Source: Bacteroidales bacterium (GTDB lineage Bacteria > Bacteroidota > Bacteroidia > Bacteroidales > UBA7960). Taken from it: 15,922 nt of DNA. Both the position numbers and the translations under genes were made by a program. Shown in pieces: positions 8,301-14,400 of the stretch. The stretch is from the NCBI GenBank assembly GCA_007131895.1, contig SLPR01000367.1, positions 1 through 15,922 of the forward strand, read 5' to 3'. How positions within the stretch are numbered: the first letter of the stretch is position 1; every line of letters starts with the position of its first letter. The notes beneath the pieces were generated by a model. It saw only the letters and a program-made list of their open reading frames with translations. It did no database searches and was not told the origin of the DNA.

Positions 8301-11166
8301 CGTTCTCAATGTAAAGGGTTACCGGATGGATGATATCACTGTCTGTAGTATTGACGAACTGATGTGAAATATCGTCTCCTGAGCTTTCAACAGTATTCCC
8401 GTCACCGAAATCCCAAAGGTACTTATCACCTCCCACACTGGTGTTGAGGAAGGTAACTTCCTGCGGAGTACAATATGATGTGTATTCGAAGGTAAATCCT
8501 GCTTCAATTCTTGGATATACCGTTATCTGTTTTTCAATAACATCCTGGCAAAATTCATTGGATGTAGCAGTGAGTTTGACATTAAAAACAGCGCTTTCAT
8601 TCAGGTCGGCATTTTCAAACAATATTACGGGGTTTTGCTCTGAGGAAGTTCCCGCCTGATGGTCAAATTCCCACAGAAACTGGGTTGCTACTTCATTGGA
8701 AAGGTTGTTGAATTCTACCATGAGCGGGTTACACCCCTCTACAACATTGGTGCTGAAGTCTGCAGTGATTCTCGGATTTACCGTAAGTGTTTTTTCTAAA
8801 GTACTTATACATCCGAAATCATTTTCTGTTACCAGCCATATTTCAAATGTTTCGGGAGTTGTGCCATTGTTTTCGAAGGTCCGGATGAACTGTGCCTGGT
8901 CAATTTCCTCAAAATTTGCTCCTCCATCAAAGCTCCACATGCTTGAAGTGGCGCCAAAAGATGTATTGCTGAATTCTGTGTAATAAGGGCTGCAATGAAC
9001 GGGAGGGTCAAAATTAAAACCAGCCTCGATATAAGGTTTTACCGTTATGGGAATAATGGTGTCTGAGGTGCATCCTGATTTGGAAATTGCACTCATTTCC
9101 ACGTAATAGGTAATTTTCTGATTGGTAAAGTTGTGGAATACATGTTGAGGCTCTCTCTGCGTGGAAGAAGCTCCGTCGCCAAATTTCCAGTGGAAGGTTT
9201 GGGCGCCCCGGGAATCGTTGTCAAAGTTTACGATCAGAGGTGCACATCCACTTACAATATCTGCCTGAACATCTGCCTCCACTTCAGGATAAACGGTAAT
9301 ATGGGTAAGCATGGTGTCGCGACACATGGAATATCTGCCCACCAGCATCAGCTCCCGTATTATTGGCTCATCGGTGTTGTTGATATAAGTATGGTTAAAT
9401 TCTTCGGCCCCGGTAGTATATACGGTTCCATCGCCCATACGCCAGGAGTAGTTCGAAATACCGTATGATTCGTTAATTACGTTCAGATCAAAGGGCGAAC
9501 AACCTTCGGCTCCATCAATGGTGAAGGCTGCCATAGCCGGACCGTACAGGGTGATAAAAACACTGGTGGAGTCTTTCATTTTGCAGGCACCACTCACCGT
9601 TACTGTATATTTAATGGAAGTTTCAGGAAGGGCAACAGGGGTGGCACTTGTAGGGTCGTCAAGAAAATCGGGAGGATACCATTGGTAATTAACACCTCCC
9701 TGGGCAATGAGCTGAACAGGATCTCCGAAACAAGCTCTGTGCCCCGAACCGGCACCCGAGATATTGGCTTTGATATTAAGTTCGTTAAAGTCAGAGAAAT
9801 AGCCGTACATGGTTCCGGAGCCAGGCCCTCCATTGATGATTCCCAGGTGAAAGACATCCTTGGTATTCTCAATCAGGCTTGCAACTCCTACCGGGACCTG
9901 TGCCTGTGTCATTTCGTATTCGGCAGCCAGCCAGTTGGTGCTGCCGGGAACGATTTCAAAGTCGCTGGCCTTGATTACCGTGTTGGGGCCATCTCCGTTA
10001 AATATAAATCCATCCTGGGCCCCGGCTCTCACAAGGATGTTCAGAAAAAAACTCTCTCCTTTGGAGCGGGTAAAAGAAACTTTTGTACTACCTGTGCACA
10101 CATTAATAGGTGGTAAAACTGCTCCACCCATTTCGCAGCCAAAACCTGCCACATGATATACATAAGCTGGATCAGATGTTTCAATGTGGTGGTTTTGCTG
10201 GGTAAACCGCCACCTTAACTGTTCTCCCGGCTGGATGATCGCTTCTAAAGCCCCATCAATGAATACCTGGGTATCGTTTTGCGTTCCCAAAACATAAAAG
10301 AATTCCTGCATATTGTTTGCTCCGCCCACTCCGATGCGGCCTTTCATGGCAATATATTCTGTGCCGATAATGGATACCGGAACCAGCTGATCTCCGATGA
10401 GATCCCGACAACCTCCCCAGCCATCGGGTACTGAAGAGTTTACAGAGTCATCGCTGGTGGTAATCGCTATGGGTTTATCTGATTGCACACGTGTCCCTCC
10501 CAGCCTGTTTTGTGCAAGAGTTCCGGTGTTGGCATAATCTTCAGGAACAATGCCAATGGTTTGTCCCATATGCAAAATGGTGTCAAAAGGTAAACCTGCC
10601 GGTCGACCGGGAAAAACATTGTTGGTAGGGGTTATGGTAACAGTGGTCATGTCCCGGGTGGCTACAATGTAAATACCCGAATATGGGCGGGGATTGTACA
10701 TATCTCCGTTGTGGAAGCGATCCTGAAAAGGTACATAGAAATCAGTGCCCAGGGAGTTTCTTCCCTTGAGAGCGAAAATGTCAGGGTTGAAATGTGTTCC
10801 CACTTCAAAATAGGCGGTAGTATAGTTGGTTGCCTGAATGAGTATCCCCCGGTTATATATCTGGTTGGGATTGGTTGACCAGAGCTGAAGAATAAGATCT
10901 GTTACTTCCACAGTGGCTGCCTCATTGGGGGCAAGGTTTGCAACAATAGGCTCAAAAGCAGGGTTAGCTGGCATTGAGATAGTAATCGTGTTAGCCAGGT
11001 TCAGGTTGGCAAAACGAAAATAGAATTTACGGCCGGCCCAGCCATGCCCCTCAGTTAATTTGGGCACCGCAAACCAAAACTCCGTATCCGTCTGGGCCTG
11101 TATTTTGCCCGGTCGGAAGCTCAGGATAAGCAGAAGCAGAATTATAAGCGTAAAAAACTTCTTCAT
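5380..11166 (-). CDS. Giant T9SS type B cell-surface protein: IgGFc-binding-like head, about 15 PKD modules, gliding-motility C-terminal domain
   Basis: 1928 residues. A signal peptide (1-24, cleavage near KIQA/Q) precedes an IgGFc-binding-like head at about 26-460 (starting TEFWFAVP, with GRNSLGTDFYVPF and three Cys). Next come an Ig-like domain at about 468-541 with ACFGDP and SGACKMKD, fifteen PKD modules at about 546-1822 of some 86 residues each (WxFGDG cores, for example YLWDFGDGN at 916-924), and a type B T9SS sorting domain at about 1828-1928 (IIFPDAFTPN, YQLVIYNRWGE, GWDGYYRG, final TLYR). Type B-CTD proteins cross the outer membrane through the T9SS and are held at the surface, often as adhesive filaments such as SprB. 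Most modules carry two Cys, a GCxPL and a later GCxD. The gene has a promoter candidate 110 bp upstream and is followed 49 bp later by a PorP/SprF gene, the sprB/sprF order. It is most likely an adhesin; the ligand is unknown. The frame is intact throughout. Confidence 0.93.
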   Translation of the reverse strand: MKKFFTLIILLLLILSFRPGKIQAQTDTEFWFAVPKLTEGHGWAGRKFYFRFANLNLANTITISMPANPAFEPIVANLAPNEAATVEVTDLILQLWSTNPNQIYNRGILIQATNYTTAYFEVGTHFNPDIFALKGRNSLGTDFYVPFQDRFHNGDMYNPRPYSGIYIVATRDMTTVTITPTNNVFPGRPAGLPFDTILHMGQTIGIVPEDYANTGTLAQNRLGGTRVQSDKPIAITTSDDSVNSSVPDGWGGCRDLIGDQLVPVSIIGTEYIAMKGRIGVGGANNMQEFFYVLGTQNDTQVFIDGALEAIIQPGEQLRWRFTQQNHHIETSDPAYVYHVAGFGCEMGGAVLPPINVCTGSTKVSFTRSKGESFFLNILVRAGAQDGFIFNGDGPNTVIKASDFEIVPGSTNWLAAEYEMTQAQVPVGVASLIENTKDVFHLGIINGGPGSGTMYGYFSDFNELNIKANISGAGSGHRACFGDPVQLIAQGGVNYQWYPPDFLDDPTSATPVALPETSIKYTVTVSGACKMKDSTSVFITLYGPAMAAFTIDGAEGCSPFDLNVINESYGISNYSWRMGDGTVYTTGAEEFNHTYINNTDEPIIRELMLVGRYSMCRDTMLTHITVYPEVEADVQADIVSGCAPLIVNFDNDSRGAQTFHWKFGDGASSTQREPQHVFHNFTNQKITYYVEMSAISKSGCTSDTIIPITVKPYIEAGFNFDPPVHCSPYYTEFSNTSFGATSSMWSFDGGANFEEIDQAQFIRTFENNGTTPETFEIWLVTENDFGCISTLEKTLTVNPRITADFSTNVVEGCNPLMVEFNNLSNEVATQFLWEFDHQAGTSSEQNPVILFENADLNESAVFNVKLTATSNEFCQDVIEKQITVYPRIEAGFTFEYTSYCTPQEVTFLNTSVGGDKYLWDFGDGNTVESSGDDISHQFVNTTDSDIIHPVTLYIENANGCRDSIVRNITIYPQIAADFEMVTSGCHPLEVTFENNSTGATSYLWSFSDGGTSHQQTPSRIFTNTSHLESKTYTVSLRAESQFGCIHTMEKEITVHPKPMASYSVSDTYGCAPLLAHFTSNSVGANLYHWNFGDGTNETTSTGNVAHTYYNNHNGSANYTSRLIAENQFGCKDTIEKSVQIYPEITAGISLSDISGCHPLEIAIENTSQGASAETPFFWNFGDGNHSTSQETTQAYTFENFSHTQTKDFIIRLRAESSFGCKDSTQITVTVFPKPAAVFAPLVTEGCSPLPVTFSDSSLGAHEYSWSFGDGSVSSQTGNAQHTFHQPHDMGIGVFPIGLTIENQYGCTDSTYSQVTVFPEITAEFEAVTEGCHPLEVSFNNLSLGVHTRNWTFGEGSTSGHENPEYFFTNESYTNIKDYTVSLLNSSVYGCEAQTSQTITVFPKPMSAFSVNLDEGCSPFLVEIENLSVGGDEFEWNLGGQSSNEHQPVFEHTFSNLQETPLQYLLNLKTINEYGCWRESFQQVKVYPEVVAGFSADNDLMKGCNPLPLGFINKSERAHQYSWDFDDGNSSALTEPNNTFFTPGTQETTYDIKLLAKSVYGCRDSIIRQAKVFPVPVADFFLNPYAQTYPSKSIRANNLSAPGNWKFTWNMGDGTIIHSDNWETVEHEYTWPEGDYATKYYNVSLKAANDYCHNSLSQTVVVHAPFPEVVFEPAAEGCPPMEVQFKNDSQYGLEYFWDFDDGNFSHLENPVHTFYEPGIYQVKLLVSGEGGIDSTYQQITVFEMPKANFRVSPEEVQLPYESVRMINLSSLAAYYEWHMGDGSVYYDFEPEHKYEQPGEYDIRLRVATNTFPQCYDEITKDSAVKAEQECQIIFPDAFTPNTSGPGDGTYIVNDPANHVFYPIHTGIKDYQLVIYNRWGEFLFRSTDINIGWDGYYRGRLSSMDVYVWKVKATCHSGKEIEKAGDVTLYR
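5701..9531 (-). repeat. Coding array of 15 tandem PKD modules
   Basis: Fifteen units of 84-90 codons repeat within the adhesin gene, spaced by the first Cys or its equivalent at residues 556, 641, 725, 812, 899, 984, 1069, 1155, 1245, 1330, 1415, 1502, about 1588, 1676 and about 1757. The common pattern is AxF...GCxPLxVxFxNxS, then YxWxFGDG, then GCxD, then a linker of the VYP type. The copies are diverged at protein level and I saw no long identical DNA stretches, so the array looks old rather than freshly expanded. Modules 13-15 depart from the two-Cys pattern. Confidence 0.88.
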
Positions 11167-11275
11167 CTGTTTTCGGATATATGGCTATTTTGTTTTTTCG
11201 TTGTAGCTTTCTTAATGTTTGGCTGAAATATTTGATGCTCATGGTGTTGTTAGCCTGATTTCTCACCATATATAA

Positions 11276-11307
11276 CAAAAGTAACCTCCTTGCAATACTG
11301 ATACAAC
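11276..11307 (-). promoter_or_regulatory. Candidate Bacteroidota promoter for the adhesin-porP operon; description of the 301-bp gap
   Basis: On the - strand the octamer TACTTTTG (11283-11276) matches the Bacteroidota -7 consensus TAnnTTTG perfectly. Twenty bases upstream is GTTG (11307-11304), three of four bases of the -33 box TTTG. This would give a leader of about 100 nt before the ATG at 11166. The start itself has an A-rich upstream stretch (GAAAACAG) and no Shine-Dalgarno site. The 301-bp gap 11167-11467 otherwise holds only the protease terminator near 11411-11440 and T-rich stretches; I saw no riboswitch, operator palindrome or small gene that I trust. Confidence 0.5.
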
Positions 11308-11410
11308 AGCGTAAACTCCTGAAATTTTCGCGTAAAACATGCATATTTCTACCGGTTGTTTTTACCTGTTTTTTTTCGTGGTGAAAAGGGCCATGATTGA
11401 GGGTAAAAAC

Positions 11411-11440
11411 AAAAAAAAGGCGCATGATTGCGCCTTTTTT
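11411..11440 (-). terminator. Intrinsic terminator of the protease gene
   Basis: The arms GGCGCA (11419-11424) and TGCGCC (11429-11434) enclose a TGAT loop. They are flanked by A8 (11411-11418) and T6 (11435-11440), so the stem can extend and, read leftward, ends in a run of eight T. It lies 28 bp after the protease stop and separates that gene from the adhesin operon. It could also work rightward, but no rightward gene ends here. Confidence 0.9.
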
Positions 11441-11467
11441 AGATGGATGGGTAAAATGATCGTATTT

Positions 11468-14400
11468 CTATTGTTTTATAATTAGCTTTTCAACACTGAA
11501 TCCATGATCAAAAATTGTCTGAATAAAAAATATGCCAGACGGAAAATTTTTCGTGTCTAAAATGTACTCTGCTGAAGAAGGTTTTACATGGATGTGGACC
11601 CTGCCATTCATGTCGAAAATCTTCAACTCTCTCATAAGACTACCCGATGTAATTCTTACGTAATCTTTTGCCGGGTTGGGAAAAATGTTGATCTCACCGG
11701 AAAGAACCATACTTTCATCAGTGTTGGTAAGGATGGATAATTCTGTCAATTCTCCACCATGTGATTTAGCTACCCACAATCCGAAGGATGGACCTTCATT
11801 GTTGTTCTGCGGATTATAAAATCCTGAAGCAACTACCACAAGTGCCTCGCCCTGTAGGTTCAGAGTCTCAAAGGGAGCAAGGTACGTGGCTTCCTGCCCT
11901 TCATGAGGTTGCAGGTACAACAGGTAATCAGCCGTGGGTAACTCATAATATCCGGAAAACTCACCGTATTCAAACGCGAATAGCGGCTCAGCTTCTTCTT
12001 CAAACCTCACACTTGCCTCCGGGGCATCTGTTGAACCATGGAATACCAGTATGTCGGTATTATCAGGCGCAGTGGCTTCCATTTGCCCCTCATGGAATGA
12101 TATGGAAAGGGGGATGTATGGATTGTGCCCTTCTTCTGACAACAACCCACTCAGTATAGCTACTCCTGTTTCATCCGGGACAAAGTTTACATTTTGAGTG
12201 TGGAGGATCTCCCCGGGATTTTTGTCACTGCCAATGATTTGAAGCTGGAAATCATGCCCTGCCGGAATGGGTAAATATTCAGTTGCATGTCGGAAAGGGA
12301 TGTCTGTAATGAACGGTTTTTCGTTGAGGGTAATATTCATGGCTTCTGCGTCAGCCACATTGTGGATAAACTGGATCCATGCATATTGCCAGGGTTGGTC
12401 GCCGGGCTCGAGCACGGCAAATACATCATTTACAATCATCTCTGCTGTCACCTCGATGGTTCTGTTGGGCTCTCCGGCCCACTCTCCGTTATCCCAACCT
12501 TCGTTGATGAAATACTTGTATTCATGCATGCCAGCCTGTAGTTGTAAGGTGATGGAATAGATGTTTTCATCTTCTGCAGAAGGTTGCATCAATTGATAGA
12601 GCGGCATGCTGCCTGGTTCTTCCCAGTCGAGCATGCTCCCTGTAATGTATAGAAGATCTGTATCTCCGTCAAAAATCAGATAAGGAACATTGCTCATATC
12701 CACATTGAAGGTTACAGCGTGGTCTTCGGGTTCAAAACCAGCGTCAAAATACAGCGTGGTATTGGCATGCGCATCTCTGAACATTATGGATCCCGAAGTA
12801 GGCGGATTTCCCGGGTCAATGGTTACAGCATCAGAATTGAACTGTATCGTACGGTTGAGATAAGCGGGTGTGGAAGTTAGATAGAACTTTTCATTTACCG
12901 TAAACCAGGTTTGTTCAAACATACGGTTGGTGGTCAGCAGCAAATTGCCTCCATCGTAGTTGAAGGCAACATCCAGAGGGATAAAGATGCTGTTCTCCCC
13001 GGAAGGAAAGTCAATCGTCCCTTCAAATACCAGCTCCGAATCTGATACGGGAACAAACCCTGCTGTCATTTCCTGAAGTTCGGTATGCTGCAAATAAATC
13101 CGGATTTCTTTGCCCGGCAGGTTGGTGGCAAAATTGTTATAAAAGGCAATTCCTGTAATCAAACCTTCATTGATCTGGATTTCTTCTTCGTAATAGATGG
13201 TTTGGGCAAGGCTGTTGCGCCAGTAAAAATCAAAAGGTATCCTGTAGGCGGGCAATTCACTTCCTGTCCCAATGGTAACAGCCTGAATTCCTTCCGGCAA
13301 AACATTGATATGCAGAGGCGAAGTGATATTGTTGCCTGGATTGGCATCTCCTTCCAGCACTACTTCCCCGTAAAGGGTCATGCTTCCTTCATGGCTTTGG
13401 GCAGGTGTCCATGCCAACGGAAAGCTCAGTTGTTCCCCTGGTTGAATCGGCTGGCCGGGAACAGATGCAAGAATCTCGTCGCCATCGGTAATCAGTCTTA
13501 CCAGATAGGTGTCCTGTTCCAGGAAGCCCAGATTGTTTACCTTAATATTATAAACTGACTCAATGCCTACAGAGGGAGTAGTGTTACCGGTAATCGCAGA
13601 GGCAGAAAGATCATCATCGGAAGGGATAAAACATGAAATATCAGCCTGCCAGCCCGGCTGGGTTATGCTAAAGTCGGAAGTAAAGCGGAAGGTGAGGGCT
13701 CCTGTAACATGGGTTGAGGTGATATCTTCGAGCAAGGCCGGTACTCCAGCCCCGGAAAACTGCCCCAACAGGTAGCTTTCAATGGCTTCGTCGCCGTCAT
13801 ACACATAGAGGAAGTCATAATTTGATTCTGTGTTGAAACTGGTGAACTGCATGTTAATTTTTGCTCCTTCGGTTTCAGGGAAGAATGTAAGGGTCAGGTT
13901 TTCGTTGTTTTGATAATTGCTATCAGGCCCCCCGGAGTCAAAAAAGGTTCCCTCGCAGGTGGTCACTGTGCCGTTAAACATAAATACTGCGCCCTCAGCG
14001 GCCAGCAGTGCCACATCAGAAGTAGCAGAACCACCTTCGCCAACATCGTTTGCTGCCACAATCGTGTACGAATAGAATCCAATACCCGGCAAGGTCTGAT
14101 CAAGAAATTCTGTTTGGGGAGCATCTATAGTAAATTCAGCGCCATCGGGGTTGCGGGTAATATGGTATTCGATAATGGAGGCGGGGAGAAAATAACCGCC
14201 ATTGAGTCCTTCCTGAGGTGCATCCCAGGTCAGGAAACCTTCGTTGTCCAAATCAATAAGTTCAATGTTACTAACTGCTGCCGGAACATCGGGTCCGATA
14301 TACAAGGTGAAACTGGCGGGAGGACTGGATCCAAAAGCATTGAATGCCCGCAGGGTATAGGTATAATTGCCGGCCCCGGCAATGTCGTTGTCGGTGTATT

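Noticed and set aside
5701..9531. Regular 255-270 bp repetition considered as a DNA repeat such as a CRISPR or satellite
   Set aside because: Similarity is at protein level, with PKD motifs in one intact frame and no identical short repeats or spacers.
11051..11425. Open frame of 124 residues on the - strand overlapping the adhesin start, with GGAGG at about 11285-11291 upstream of an internal ATG
   Set aside because: It overlaps the terminator and the signal-peptide region of the adhesin in another frame and has no family features. GGAGG stands about 15 nt from the internal ATG and overlaps the likely promoter. A leader peptide is possible but not supported.
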